Shown here: positions 37,259 through 47,225 of the stretch, one piece after another
Layout: every line of letters begins with the position of its first letter
Position numbering within the stretch: position 1 is the stretch's first letter
Assembly: GCF_014207185.1 (NCBI RefSeq)
Contig: NZ_JACHCP010000001.1
Location: forward strand, 227,512-291,511
Direction: 5' to 3'
From: Rhodanobacter sp. A1T4
GTDB taxonomy: Bacteria > Pseudomonadota > Gammaproteobacteria > Xanthomonadales > Rhodanobacteraceae
DNA length: 64,000 bases
Notes under the pieces: model-generated
Seen by the model: only the letters and a program-made list of their open reading frames with translations
Databases searched by the model: none
What the model was told of the DNA's origin: nothing
Program-made: the position numbers and the translations under genes

Positions 37259-39175
37259 ATGGACTTTTTCGCTCAGCAGGCGCGCGTGCGCGGCAGCAGC
37301 CGTCGACTGGTAGTGCTGTTCGTGCTCGCGGTCGTTGCGATCGTCGCGGTGATCGATGCGGTGGTATGGATCAGCCTGGGGCACCGGCCTGTCAACGGCG
37401 AACCGGCAAGGTCGAACGTGACGCTGTTGCTCACCAGCACCATCGTGGTGATCGGCGGTATCGCGTTGAGTTCGTTGTTCCGCATCATGAGCCTGTCCGG
37501 TGGTGGCAAAACCGTGGCCGAAAGCGTGGGTGGCGTTCCCGTTCCACCGGATACCCGTGACCCACAGCTGCGCCAGCTGCGCAATGTGATCGAGGAAGTG
37601 GCAATCGCCGCCGGTGTGCCGGTGCCGGATATCTACCTGATGGAGAACGAACCGGGCATCAACGCCTTCGCCGCCGGGTATTCGACATCCGACGCCGCGA
37701 TCTGTGTGACCCGCGGTTGCCTCGATCAGCTGAGCCGCGACGAGCTGCAAGGCGTGATTGCTCACGAGTTCAGTCATGTCCTGAATGGCGACATGCGGCT
37801 CAACATCCGTCTGATGGGTTTGCTGTTCGGCATCCTGGTGCTGGCGATCGTCGGCCGCCAAGTGATCTGGTTCGGTGGCGGCCGCAGCAATCGTCGCGAT
37901 GGCGGTGGTCAGGTCTGGATGATCGGGCTGGCGCTGGTTGCGGTTGGTTATATCGGCTACTTTTTCGGGCGGCTGATCCAGGCTGCGGTAGCGCGCTCGC
38001 GTGAATCACTGGCCGACGCTTCGGCGGTGCAGTTCACCCGGCAGACCGAAGGTATCGCCGGCGCACTGAAAAAAATCGCGATCCTCAGCGAAGGTTCCGA
38101 GCTGCAGGTGGCCAACAAGCAGGAGGTGGGGCACATGCTGTTCGGCGAAGCAGGCGCATTCAACGCGCTGTTCGCCACGCACCCGCCGCTGCTGAAGCGC
38201 ATTCGCGCGTTGGAGCCCGGCTTTCAGGAAGCGGAGCTAGAGCGGCTGGCGACATCGCTGCGAAACGCGCCGGCAGCACGCGGTGCTGCCCAGACCGACG
38301 ATCCGTCTACATCGGGTTTTGCACCGCCGCCGTTGCCGGTTTCCAACGCCAGTACGTCTGCTGTCGCGACGCAACTCAGCCCTTCGAATGCAGGCAGTTT
38401 CCAGCACGCTGGTGTCTTGCGGCAAAGCCTTCCGGACACGTTGACACTTGCCGCGCAGCAACCCGAGTCGGCGCTGTTGCTGGTGCTTGCCCTGGCAGCA
38501 TCCACGCACAATACGCTGCAGATGCCGCAGCAGCGACTCATCGCCGATGCGTTCGGTGATGATGTGCAGCATGCTGCGACCGTGCTCGGTACCGATGTGA
38601 ATGCTCTGTCGCCCGCGTTGCGCATGCCGTTGGTCTCACTGGCTTTCCCAGCGCTCAAGCAGCTGCCGGATGGGCGCCGTCAGACCTTGCTGGGCACCCT
38701 CGATGCGCTGGTCCGAATGGATGGCCGGATCGATCTGGACGATTACTGCCTGATTCGACTACTACGCATGCAGTTGATCGAGGCCACGCAGCCACGACGT
38801 GCGCCGGTGGATGGTCAGAAAAAATTACCGGCCTGCCGCGATAGCGTGCGGTTGGTGTGTGCCGTGGTCGCCACTTACGGCGCCACCGATGAGACGTCCT
38901 CACGACGCGCGTGGCTGCTGGCGATGCAGCAGGCGTTCCCAGGTGAAGCCCTCGACTGGCAAATGCCGCCAGCGGCGTGGCAGGCGCCGTTCGAACGAGC
39001 ACTGGCTGATCTGGACGGATTGATGCCAACTGCGAAGGAGATGCTGATCCAGAGTCTGGTCAGTGCGATTCAGGCTGATGGCGTGGTCACCTCCGAAGAG
39101 GCTGAGCTGGTGCGGGTGATCTGCGCAAGCCTGCACTGCCCACTACCGCCGCAAGTGGAGCTGCAGCACGTCTAG
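37259..39175 (+). CDS. M48 (HtpX-like) membrane zinc metalloprotease with long C-terminal extension
   Basis: A 638-residue membrane protease. Two hydrophobic helices precede the catalytic domain, which has the zinc motif H169-E170-F-S-H173 and third ligand E249 in SRESLADASAVQFTR. Two more hydrophobic stretches lie between. This core resembles HtpX (about 290 residues). About 290 further residues (from ~345) are Ala/Gln-rich and helical with no motif I recognise, although DGVVTSEEAELVRVI near the end resembles an EF-hand/TerB-like helix. Pairing with LemA recurs in proteobacteria. It probably degrades or processes envelope proteins. Confidence 0.88.
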   Translation: MDFFAQQARVRGSSRRLVVLFVLAVVAIVAVIDAVVWISLGHRPVNGEPARSNVTLLLTSTIVVIGGIALSSLFRIMSLSGGGKTVAESVGGVPVPPDTRDPQLRQLRNVIEEVAIAAGVPVPDIYLMENEPGINAFAAGYSTSDAAICVTRGCLDQLSRDELQGVIAHEFSHVLNGDMRLNIRLMGLLFGILVLAIVGRQVIWFGGGRSNRRDGGGQVWMIGLALVAVGYIGYFFGRLIQAAVARSRESLADASAVQFTRQTEGIAGALKKIAILSEGSELQVANKQEVGHMLFGEAGAFNALFATHPPLLKRIRALEPGFQEAELERLATSLRNAPAARGAAQTDDPSTSGFAPPPLPVSNASTSAVATQLSPSNAGSFQHAGVLRQSLPDTLTLAAQQPESALLLVLALAASTHNTLQMPQQRLIADAFGDDVQHAATVLGTDVNALSPALRMPLVSLAFPALKQLPDGRRQTLLGTLDALVRMDGRIDLDDYCLIRLLRMQLIEATQPRRAPVDGQKKLPACRDSVRLVCAVVATYGATDETSSRRAWLLAMQQAFPGEALDWQMPPAAWQAPFERALADLDGLMPTAKEMLIQSLVSAIQADGVVTSEEAELVRVICASLHCPLPPQVELQHV

Positions 39176-39255
39176 CAGGATTCGCTCATTGGCGATGCGT
39201 ATCTGCGAATTCAGACATCTCCTCGCAGCACCGAGGATCTAGCCCGGAAAATCGT

Positions 39256-40641
39256 ATGCCGTGGCAGAAGCACCACAGGTGCGTGCTAGTCTTTTTGTGT
39301 ACCCCCGTGGATAGGCTCTTGAACTCATCTCGTCATGCCGTTGTGGGCCATCCTGTTGTGGCGCAGGCCTCCGCGCCTATGCTTTCAGCGCTGGCGTTTT
39401 TTTTCGTGATGACGTCGTATTACATCGTTCGGCCCGTGGGGAATCAATTGAGCGGTGCGGTTGGCTCGCAGTCGCTGCCGCTTTTCTACGGAGCAGTGTT
39501 TGTCGTGATGCTGCTGCTGACGCCGGTATTCGGTTTGTTGGTAGCGCGCTTTCCGCGCCGGCAGCTGCTGGGCTGGAGCTACAGCTTTTTCATTCTCTGC
39601 CTGCTGGCATTCGTGCCGGCTTTCGTCGTGCAGGACCGCATCGGGGCGCGCGAACTCGGTGTGGTGTTTTTTGTCTGGGTCAGCGTGTTCAACCTGTTCG
39701 TGGTGTCGCTGTTCTGGAGTTTCATGGCCGACATCTTTTCCAGTCTTCAGGCGCGAAAAGTGTTTTCGCTGATTGCACTGGGCGGGATGGCCGGAGCCAT
39801 CTTTGGTCCACTGGTGACCAAGTTCCTGGTGCAGTGGATTGGCGTGGCCCCATTGCTGATGGTCTCAGCGGTAGCGCTCGGCCTGGCACTGATCCTGCTG
39901 CTGCGAATTTCCGCTCAGCACGATCGGCAGCCGGGCAGCCATGGCGAAGAAGCTGTGGGTGGCTCGCTGTGGGCTGGCGTGCGCGAGCTTTGGTCGCGCC
40001 AATTTTTGCGCTATATGGCGCTGTTGATGCTGTTCGGTGACGGCATAGGCACCTTGGCCTATGCGTTGGTTGCCGACTACGCGAAGGCGCATATCATCGG
40101 CAACGTGGCGCGCACGGCGTTCTACAACGATCTGGATCTGTATACCAATATACTTGGCGCGCTGCTGCAGCTCACGCTGACGCCCTGGCTGTTGATTCGC
40201 CGCGGTGCCGGTTGGGGGCTGGTGTTGCCGTCGATCGTCAACCTGGCCTTGTTGGCGGGCGTTGCATGGCTCGGTGGTGGCAGCATCACGGTGTTCGGCT
40301 ACGGTGTGTCCGTACTGGTGGTGCTGATTGTCACGACGCGCGGCTTTGCCTACGGCATGACCAAGCCGGCAGTGGATTCGCTGTACACCCGCGTGCCGCT
40401 CGAGACGCGCTACAAGGGCAAGAATTTTGTCGAGACGGCCGTATGGCGTTTCGGCGACTTATTGGTGACCAGTTCCGTGAACGGCCTGCACGCGTTCGGT
40501 CTTGGCGTTGCGGGACTGGCATTGCTGGGCACCGGTGTCGCCGCGCTGGCAACAGCGGTGGCGCGGCGCGCGGGCTGGTCTCCCGATTTGGCGCCCGATG
40601 GGCAGCGGGTGACTGAAGCCCCGAAGCCGCCGCAGAAGTGA
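39256..40641 (+). CDS. MFS-type transporter, ATP/ADP-translocase-like
   Basis: A polytopic inner-membrane protein of up to 461 residues with about twelve hydrophobic segments. MTSYYIVRPVGNQL, LVARFPRRQLLGW, SLFWSFMADIFSSLQARKVF and TRVPLETRYKGKNFVETAVWRFGD are typical of a family related to nucleotide (ATP/ADP) translocases that is common in free-living bacteria, where substrates are unknown. The start is uncertain: ATG 39256 has GGA nine bases upstream, but its first ~40 residues are not hydrophobic and a start at 39307 (GTG) or 39382 (ATG) would also fit. Confidence 0.8.
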   Translation: MPWQKHHRCVLVFLCTPVDRLLNSSRHAVVGHPVVAQASAPMLSALAFFFVMTSYYIVRPVGNQLSGAVGSQSLPLFYGAVFVVMLLLTPVFGLLVARFPRRQLLGWSYSFFILCLLAFVPAFVVQDRIGARELGVVFFVWVSVFNLFVVSLFWSFMADIFSSLQARKVFSLIALGGMAGAIFGPLVTKFLVQWIGVAPLLMVSAVALGLALILLLRISAQHDRQPGSHGEEAVGGSLWAGVRELWSRQFLRYMALLMLFGDGIGTLAYALVADYAKAHIIGNVARTAFYNDLDLYTNILGALLQLTLTPWLLIRRGAGWGLVLPSIVNLALLAGVAWLGGGSITVFGYGVSVLVVLIVTTRGFAYGMTKPAVDSLYTRVPLETRYKGKNFVETAVWRFGDLLVTSSVNGLHAFGLGVAGLALLGTGVAALATAVARRAGWSPDLAPDGQRVTEAPKPPQK

Positions 40642-40706
40642 CTTCAATTCCTGCCGCTGCAAACGTGGCGGTTGCAGGAGGGTGCTTGATCTCGGGCGAT
40701 GTAGGG

Positions 40707-41135
40707 TCAGCTCGTGATATAGCGCTGCAGATGCTCGATCTGTTCCGCCTGCGCGTCGATCACCGCCTTGACCAGATCGCCAATCGAGATCACGCCGACA
40801 ACGGCATTGTCCTGCATCACCGGCAGGTGCCGCACGCGGCTGTCAGTGCATAGCCGCATGCAGTCGAACACGTCGGTATCCGGACTCACCGTCAGTGGCT
40901 CGCTGCGCATGATGTCGGAAACGGCGGTCTGAGCCGAGGATCGTCCCTGCAGGATGACTTTGCGTGCGTAATCGCGCTCCGACACGATGCCCAACAGATG
41001 ACCATCGCGCATGACCAGCAGCGCGCCAACGCGGTGCTCGGCCATATGCTTGATCGCTTCAAGCACGGGCGCTTCCGGGGCAATGGTGAAAATCGCGCTG
41101 CCCTTGCTTTCCAGCAGATGTTTGACCTGATGCAT
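40707..41135 (-). CDS. Paired CBS-domain protein
   Basis: A 142-residue soluble protein with two CBS domains (about 10-65 and 75-135) and nothing else. Signatures are LEAIKHMAEHRVGALLVM, GIVSERDYARKV, DIMRSEPLTVSPDTDVFDCM and GVISIGDLVKAVI. CBS pairs bind adenine nucleotides and sense energy state; the target is unknown. GGGAG with eight bases of spacing selects ATG 41135 over the ATG at 41150. Convergent with the transporter gene. Confidence 0.92.
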   Translation of the reverse strand: MHQVKHLLESKGSAIFTIAPEAPVLEAIKHMAEHRVGALLVMRDGHLLGIVSERDYARKVILQGRSSAQTAVSDIMRSEPLTVSPDTDVFDCMRLCTDSRVRHLPVMQDNAVVGVISIGDLVKAVIDAQAEQIEHLQRYITS

Positions 41136-41268
41136 GCTTGGGTCTCCCACAGGCCCGGACGGGCCGAGTCAGTCGAGTCTACCCCCGCTCAGCGACTGGA
41201 ATGTAGTGCTCCCGTAAAGACCTGTCTGGCTGGCTTTTGGTGTCTATCGCGCACTCAAATCCCCAAAC

Positions 41269-42207
41269 TCAATGCAGCTTGCGCGGCTGGCGCTGTTCCT
41301 CGATGAAATACAACGGCCGCCGTTTGCTCTCCGCATAGTTCCGGCCTAGATATTCGCCAATGACGCCCAGTGCCAGCAGCTGGACGCCGCCGAGAAACAG
41401 GATCACCAGCATCAGGGTGGGGTAGCCGCGTACCGCATCGCCGTAGAACAGCGCCCTGATCAGCACGATGAATCCATACACGAAAGCCAACCCGGCTGAG
41501 GCGATGCCGACCCAGGTTGCCAGGCGCAATGGCGCCGTGGAAAACGAGGTAATACCTTCGATGGCCAGTTGTGCCAGCCGCCAGTAATTCCATTTCGTGG
41601 TGCCGGCCTGGCGAGGTTCGCGCAGGTAACGCACAGCGGTTTGCCTGTAGCCAATCCAGCTGAATAAGCCTTTCATGAAACGCTGACGCTCGCGCAGTTG
41701 AGCGAGCGCATCCAGTGCGCGTCGCGAGAGCAGACGAAAATCGCCGGTATCGCGCGGTATCGCGGTGTCGGACAGCTGATTCATGCTCCGATAGAAGGCT
41801 GCCGCGGTGAATCGCTTGAAGCCGGTTTCGCCTTCCCGCGCACTGCGTGTGGCATAGACCACATCAAAGCCGGCGCGCCATTGTTCAACCAGCACGGGGA
41901 TGAGTTCCGGTGGATCCTGCAGGTCAGAATCGATCACCACGGCGGCATCGGCCGTCACGTGATCGAGGCCGGCGGTCATCGCGGCTTCCTTGCCGAAATT
42001 ACGTGAAAGTTTGATCGCGCCGGTGCGAGGATCGTCGGCTACCAGCTTCTCGATAATTGACCAGGTATCGTCCTTGCTGCCGTCATCGACATAGAGCACA
42101 TCGCAATCCAGCGACAGGCTATCCAACACCTTGCTCAGGCGCCGATGGAAGACCATCAGCACGTCCGATTCGTTGTACGCGGGAACGACGACGGTAAGTT
42201 GCGGCAT
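41269..42207 (-). CDS. GtrB/ArnC-like family 2 glycosyltransferase
   Basis: A 312-residue enzyme starting MPQLTVVVPAYNESDVL, with VDDGSKDDTW, LSRNFGKEAAMTAGLDH, DSDLQDPPELIP and SRRALDALAQLRERQRFMKGL. Two C-terminal membrane helices are present (about 228-255 and 262-288). This is the bactoprenol glucosyl/aminoarabinosyl-transferase type that makes undecaprenyl-phosphate sugars. No gtrA or gtrC lies next to it. It is 73 bp downstream of mtgA on the same strand. Confidence 0.9.
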   Translation of the reverse strand: MPQLTVVVPAYNESDVLMVFHRRLSKVLDSLSLDCDVLYVDDGSKDDTWSIIEKLVADDPRTGAIKLSRNFGKEAAMTAGLDHVTADAAVVIDSDLQDPPELIPVLVEQWRAGFDVVYATRSAREGETGFKRFTAAAFYRSMNQLSDTAIPRDTGDFRLLSRRALDALAQLRERQRFMKGLFSWIGYRQTAVRYLREPRQAGTTKWNYWRLAQLAIEGITSFSTAPLRLATWVGIASAGLAFVYGFIVLIRALFYGDAVRGYPTLMLVILFLGGVQLLALGVIGEYLGRNYAESKRRPLYFIEEQRQPRKLH

Positions 42208-42280
42208 GGATGTCGCCGAAGCAAGGATGCGCCATGCTAACCAAGTGTTGCCGGTCAGGCGAATCGGCGACGGCGGACCG

Positions 42281-43021
42281 TCAGCGCTTCATCCGCGGTG
42301 TTGCATGGCCTTCGATATAGCCCGGTCCGCCCAACTGCGTCATCTGCTGCTCAATCCAGCCGGCGCGGCGCATCACGTAAGCACTGGGCTGATCGGCATG
42401 CAGACGACGCGGGCTTGGCAGCACGGCCGCCAGTCGGGCCGCCTGCGCGGGGCTCAGTCGCGCAGGGGCGGTGTGGAAAAACGTATCGCTGGCAGCGCCC
42501 ACGCCGTAAACGCCGTCACCCAGCTCGGCGATGTTGGCGTAGACCTCGAGAATGCGCTGCTTCGGCCAGGTCAGTTCGATCAGCACGGTGAAGTACGCTT
42601 CCAGTCCTTTGCGCACGAAACTGCGACCGTTCCACAGGAAAAGGTTTTTCGCCGTTTGCTGGCTGATCGTGCTGGCGCCGCGCAAGCGCCCGCCGTCATC
42701 GGCTTCGTCGATGGCGCTATGAATCGAGTCGAAGTCGAAGCCGTGATGGTAGGGAAACTTCTGATCTTCACCCGCCACCATGGCCAGCGGCACCCATGGG
42801 GAGATCTGGTTCCACGGTACCCAGCGCTGGCGCAGATGGAAATTCGGCTCGCGATGCACCCACGCGCCAAGCTGGCGTTCGACCATCACTGCCGATGTCC
42901 ATGGCGGCACAAAGCGCAGCACCAGCACCAGCAGCCACGTCATGAGCAGCCATGCCAGCACGACGATCGCCAGCAGGCGTAGCAGACGACGCAATGGAGA
43001 GCGACGGGAAAGGTTGGACAT
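42281..43021 (-). CDS. mtgA: Monofunctional peptidoglycan glycosyltransferase
   Basis: MtgA (246 residues) polymerises lipid II into glycan strands in the periplasm while anchored by one N-terminal helix (LLAIVVLAWLLMTWLLVLVL). It has the GT51 motifs EDQKFPYHHGFD (catalytic Glu), GASTISQQTAKNLFLW, KQRILEVYANIAELGDGVYG and AARLAAVLPSP. ATG 43021 gives a normal start; the frame to 43120 would run into the hslO promoter region. Divergent from hslO. Confidence 0.95.
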   Translation of the reverse strand: MSNLSRRSPLRRLLRLLAIVVLAWLLMTWLLVLVLRFVPPWTSAVMVERQLGAWVHREPNFHLRQRWVPWNQISPWVPLAMVAGEDQKFPYHHGFDFDSIHSAIDEADDGGRLRGASTISQQTAKNLFLWNGRSFVRKGLEAYFTVLIELTWPKQRILEVYANIAELGDGVYGVGAASDTFFHTAPARLSPAQAARLAAVLPSPRRLHADQPSAYVMRRAGWIEQQMTQLGGPGYIEGHATPRMKR

Positions 43022-43149
43022 GGCGGCACGCAATCGGAAGTATGGCGAGTATAAGGGCGTTGTTCCGAGCCGGCCGCGCCCCCATTTGAATGCCTTGCCG
43101 CAAATGCTTGCCCAGACCACAACACTCCGATTTCACGAGGGCTCTTGCC

Positions 43150-44049
43150 TTGGAAAACCTGCCAGTCGACGACGTTCTCTATCGCTTCCTGCTCGAGCAC
43201 GCAGGTATCCGCGGCGCGCTGGTTCGGCTGGGTCCGGCTTGGCGTGATGTGGCGGGTCGCGCGGAGTATCCACCGGTGCTGCATGCCGTGCTGGGCGAGG
43301 CGCTGGCTGCCAGTGCGCTGCTTACCGGCAACATCAAGCTGGACGGTGCGCTGTCGATCGAACTGAAAAGCACTGGCGCATTGCGCCTGCTGTTCACTGA
43401 ATGCAACGACGAAGGCCGCCTGCGTGGCCTGGCGCGCTGGAATGATCCGCTGATCGAGCCGCTGGAGTTGCATGCGCTGCCAGATGCCATCATGGCGATC
43501 ACCATCGGCAACGTGGAACGTGGTCAGCGCTATCAGGGGCTCGTTGACTTGCAGCATCCTGAGTTGGCCGATGCGCTGGAAAATTATTTCGTCCAGTCCG
43601 AACAGCTGCCCGCGCGCATCGTGCTGGCCACCAGCGCTGATTACGCCGTTGGCCTGATGCTGCAGAAGGTGCCTGACGAAGGCGGCCGCGACGCGTCGGA
43701 TGACAAGGACGCGTGGAACCGTGTCGTCCAGCTCACGGCTACGCTGGGCGCTGACGAATTACTGACCACGGCGCCGGCGGAGCTGCTGTATCGGCTGTAT
43801 CACGAGGAGTCCGTGCGGCTGTTCGAATCGCGTCCGCTGGCGTTCGGTTGCAGCTGCAGTCGCGAACGGGTGACGGCGATGCTGCGCTCGCTGGGTCGCG
43901 AAGAGGTCGAGGCGGCGCTGGAGGCGCGCGATGGCGAGATCGAGGTGATCTGCGAGTTCTGCGCGCAACGTTATCTGTTCGATCGAATCGACGCGGAGCA
44001 TCTGCTCAGCGACAGTGCAGTGTTGGGAACGCCAGACACGACACAATAG
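43150..44049 (+). CDS. hslO: Redox-regulated chaperone Hsp33
   Basis: Hsp33 (299 residues) is a cytoplasmic holdase switched on by oxidation of its zinc-binding cysteines. The zinc site is complete: C234-x-C236 (GCSCS) and C268-x2-C271 (CEFC). The N-terminal domain has ALLTGNIKLDGALSIEL and the linker region is normal. I choose the TTG at 43150, with ACGAGGG seven bases upstream, because an ATG in the same frame is found only 60 bases earlier, near the mtgA start, in unconserved sequence. Confidence 0.94.
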   Translation: MENLPVDDVLYRFLLEHAGIRGALVRLGPAWRDVAGRAEYPPVLHAVLGEALAASALLTGNIKLDGALSIELKSTGALRLLFTECNDEGRLRGLARWNDPLIEPLELHALPDAIMAITIGNVERGQRYQGLVDLQHPELADALENYFVQSEQLPARIVLATSADYAVGLMLQKVPDEGGRDASDDKDAWNRVVQLTATLGADELLTTAPAELLYRLYHEESVRLFESRPLAFGCSCSRERVTAMLRSLGREEVEAALEARDGEIEVICEFCAQRYLFDRIDAEHLLSDSAVLGTPDTTQ

Positions 44050-44128
44050 TGCATGGGCTGAGTCGGTCTGAATATCGGGACGGAAAGGCGTCGGTGCATG
44101 GCTCGACGCGTTGTCGCTGAGGAAAGGA

Positions 44129-47100
44129 TCAGGTCCGCCGCGGTGGCGTGACGGCGCCGAGCCAGGTTTCCGCTGCCTGCGGCATGGCGAAGAGGAATCC
44201 TTGGCCATAGCGGCAGCCGACTTTCATCAACGCCTGCCGCTGGGATTCTTCCTCAATGCCTTCGGCGATCACTTTCATCTGCAGTGAGTCGGCCAGCACC
44301 TGGATCGCGCGCACCAGCGCGAGCCCTTGGGTTTCCTGATCGTCGACAGGCAGCTCGGTGATAAAGGAACGATCGATCTTCAGCGTCTCGAACGGGTACC
44401 GATGCAGATAGCTGAGCGACGAATAGCCTGTACCGAAATCATCCAGCGCGATACCGATGCCATGGTTGCGCAGATTTTGCAGCATCTGTTTCACCTGGTT
44501 GGGATTCTCCAGCAGGGCGTGTTCGGTGACCTCGATGCGGATGCATTGTGCTGGCACCGCATATTGCTCGAACAACGCGAGCAGCTTCTGATCGAGATCG
44601 GGAGAGCGAAAATGCCGACCGGATACATTGATGCTGATAAAGCCATCAGCACCGATCAGCTTCATGCCTTGTTTGCAGACCTGCTCGAAGATATGCCAGT
44701 CGATCGCCTCGGCGCAGCCGCAGTCCTCGGCGATCAGCAGAAAATCATGCGGCAACAGCAGCCCACGCTGGGGATGATGCCAGCGCAGCAACGCTTCGTA
44801 TCCGGCAACCCGGCCATCGGCTAGTTCCACGATCGGCTGATAGAACGGCACGAACTCGTTGCGACTGAGCGCGTGGCGCAGATCGCTCTCCATGTCCAGC
44901 AGCGACAGCGCCTCGCGACGCAGCCGTTCGTCAAACATCGCTGCCCGATGACGACCACCATCCTTCGCGTTGTACATCGCTGCGTCGGCATCACGCAGCA
45001 GCTCTTCGGGCTGCTTGTAGTGCGGGCTGGACAGGGCGATACCGATCGAGGCAGAGGTGAAGATCTCCTTGGTGCCAAGCCGGAACGGCGTCTGCAGCTC
45101 GACGATGATGCGTTCGGCGATCACCATCGCCTTGCCGGTGTCGGCAATGCCCTCGAGCAGTACGGCAAATTCATCGCCGCCCAGCCGTGCGACTACGTCG
45201 CGGGTCTTCAGGCAGGCCCGAATACGCCCGCCGACCTGGAACAGCAGATCATCACCGATCAGGTGACCCACCGAATCGTTGATGACCTTGAAGCGGTCCA
45301 GGTCGATAAACAGCACGGCAAACTGCTCGATCGGATTTTCGATGTAACGCTGCATGGCCTGCTCCAGCCGTTGCAGCAGCAGGGTACGGTTGGGCAGGCC
45401 GGTCAGCGAGTCGTGTAGCGTCTCGTATTTCAGCCGTCGCTCGACACGTTCGCGTTCGGCGATCTGTTCGCGCAGGTCGCGATTTGCCAACGCCAGCGCG
45501 CGGGTACGTTCGGTGACGCGACGTTCCAGCCCCGCATAAGCCTGCTTCAGTGATGAGTCGGCATATCGGCGCTGCAGCGCGTTGGCGATGTGGTAACTGA
45601 CGAAGGTAAGCAGCTCTTGATCACGTTCGTGATAATTGTGTTCGAGCGAGTAGCTTTGCAGCGCCAGTACGCCCATGACTTTGTCGCCCCAGACCAGCGG
45701 CACGCCAAGCCAGCAGACGGCACTCGCGCCGAAGTGTGAGATTTCGCCCGTCGCTACCAGTCGATCAATGTCGGCAGGAAACGCCAGCAAAGGAGTGCCA
45801 TGGCGCAGGACATATTCGGTGGCACCGCGACCATGCACGCGCGGAGGGCGCACGTTATCAATCTCGTCGACGGAGTAGGGGAAAGTCAGTGACTCCGTTT
45901 CCTCATCGACCAGCGCGATATAGAAATTGCGTGCGTAGAGCAGACCGCTGATCGCTTGATGCACGGCTGTGTAAAAATTTTCCAGGCTGCCCGAGGTATT
46001 GGCCAGCTCGGCAATGCGGAACAGCGCAGCTTGCAGACGTTCGCCACGTTGGCGCTGCAGAACCTGCTGGCGCAGCACACGATTCGCCTCGCGCAGCGCG
46101 GCGGTGCGATCGGTCACCCGGCGGCCCAGTTCGAGATGCGCCTCGCGTCGCTCCAACGCTGTCTGCACGTGCTGCGCAACGTAACTCAGCAGCTCCAGGT
46201 CATGCCGGGAGTAGTGTGTATCCGTGCGATAGCTTTGCACCACGATGCCGCCGACGACCTTGCCTGCGCGCAGCAGCGGAACGCCCAGCCAGTGTTCGCA
46301 GCTGGGGCCCATCAGCACGAAGCGCTCGCCGAACTGCTGCCCCAATTCCTCGATCGAGCCCATCATCGGCCGACCCTCGTGTAACAGGTTCCAGGTCAGG
46401 CTGTGCAGCATTTCCTGCAGCGGCATGTCCTGATCGGGTGGCGGCGGATCGGTATCGACGGTGTCGATGTAGTAAGGGAAGCGGATGGTGTCGGTCGTGG
46501 TGTCGTGCAGCACGATATAGAAGTTTTCGGCATACATGAGGCTGCTGACGATGGCATGCAGCGAGCGCATCATCTCGGGCATGTCGTGTCCGGCACCGGC
46601 CTGTTCGGCGATGGCATACAAGGCGCGCTGCAGCCGCTCGGCCAAGGCCAGACGCGAGATGGCCTCGTAGAGCCGGCTGGTTTCGGCTAACTGGCGCAGA
46701 CGCGCGCCGGAAAGTCGTCCAAGCCAGGCCAATTGTTCCTGCACGTCATCCAGCAGCGGCTGGCCGTCCCACTCCATGGTCAGTGTACGTGAACCCTGAG
46801 GATCCTCGGCGAGTTCAAGCTGGGCCGTCAACGGAGCCGGTTGTTCATCTTTGTGTCGCCAGCGAAGCTGTCCGTGAATACCCAGGCTGCGCACCATCAG
46901 CTCGCCAATGTCCATCACACCACCCGCATCGGACGCCTCGAACAGTCGTTCGACGGCATCACGCAGAGACGCAAGATCTCGCGCCACAAGAAATGGCTGG
47001 GATTGACGGATCGTTGGCGTGACACTCATGGAGGTAATAGTTCCGGGCCGGTCTTGTGGATCGACGTATCGGTACAGCATTTTGTTGTGTAAGCTTATAT

Positions 47101-47164
47101 CGTGTAAGTTGGCTTCGTAGCCAGCTTTGTGACGTACGGGGAACTCAATACTTTCAAAGGTCAT
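44129..47164 (-). CDS. Dual-GAF GGDEF-EAL cyclic-di-GMP protein
   Basis: A soluble protein of about 1011 residues. Two GAF domains (about 180-345 and 375-535) are separated by coiled-coil segments. A GGDEF domain follows (RLGGDEF intact), then an EAL domain with YEALLRW, IEVTEHALLEN, LDDFGTGYSS, KIDRSF and AEGIEEES. Both active sites look complete, so it may both make and degrade c-di-GMP. The I-site position reads KTRD rather than RxxD, so product inhibition may be lost. The GAF domains would sense a small ligand. Start is uncertain: ATG 47164 or ATG 47029 (MSVTPTIRQ); the first 45 residues look unconserved. Confidence 0.92.
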   Translation of the reverse strand: MTFESIEFPVRHKAGYEANLHDISLHNKMLYRYVDPQDRPGTITSMSVTPTIRQSQPFLVARDLASLRDAVERLFEASDAGGVMDIGELMVRSLGIHGQLRWRHKDEQPAPLTAQLELAEDPQGSRTLTMEWDGQPLLDDVQEQLAWLGRLSGARLRQLAETSRLYEAISRLALAERLQRALYAIAEQAGAGHDMPEMMRSLHAIVSSLMYAENFYIVLHDTTTDTIRFPYYIDTVDTDPPPPDQDMPLQEMLHSLTWNLLHEGRPMMGSIEELGQQFGERFVLMGPSCEHWLGVPLLRAGKVVGGIVVQSYRTDTHYSRHDLELLSYVAQHVQTALERREAHLELGRRVTDRTAALREANRVLRQQVLQRQRGERLQAALFRIAELANTSGSLENFYTAVHQAISGLLYARNFYIALVDEETESLTFPYSVDEIDNVRPPRVHGRGATEYVLRHGTPLLAFPADIDRLVATGEISHFGASAVCWLGVPLVWGDKVMGVLALQSYSLEHNYHERDQELLTFVSYHIANALQRRYADSSLKQAYAGLERRVTERTRALALANRDLREQIAERERVERRLKYETLHDSLTGLPNRTLLLQRLEQAMQRYIENPIEQFAVLFIDLDRFKVINDSVGHLIGDDLLFQVGGRIRACLKTRDVVARLGGDEFAVLLEGIADTGKAMVIAERIIVELQTPFRLGTKEIFTSASIGIALSSPHYKQPEELLRDADAAMYNAKDGGRHRAAMFDERLRREALSLLDMESDLRHALSRNEFVPFYQPIVELADGRVAGYEALLRWHHPQRGLLLPHDFLLIAEDCGCAEAIDWHIFEQVCKQGMKLIGADGFISINVSGRHFRSPDLDQKLLALFEQYAVPAQCIRIEVTEHALLENPNQVKQMLQNLRNHGIGIALDDFGTGYSSLSYLHRYPFETLKIDRSFITELPVDDQETQGLALVRAIQVLADSLQMKVIAEGIEEESQRQALMKVGCRYGQGFLFAMPQAAETWLGAVTPPRRT

Positions 47165-47225
47165 TCAAGGGCCTTGGCCTGCTTTTTGTGAGCTGGTATG
47201 GGCTTTTGACCGTATTTGAAGGGTG

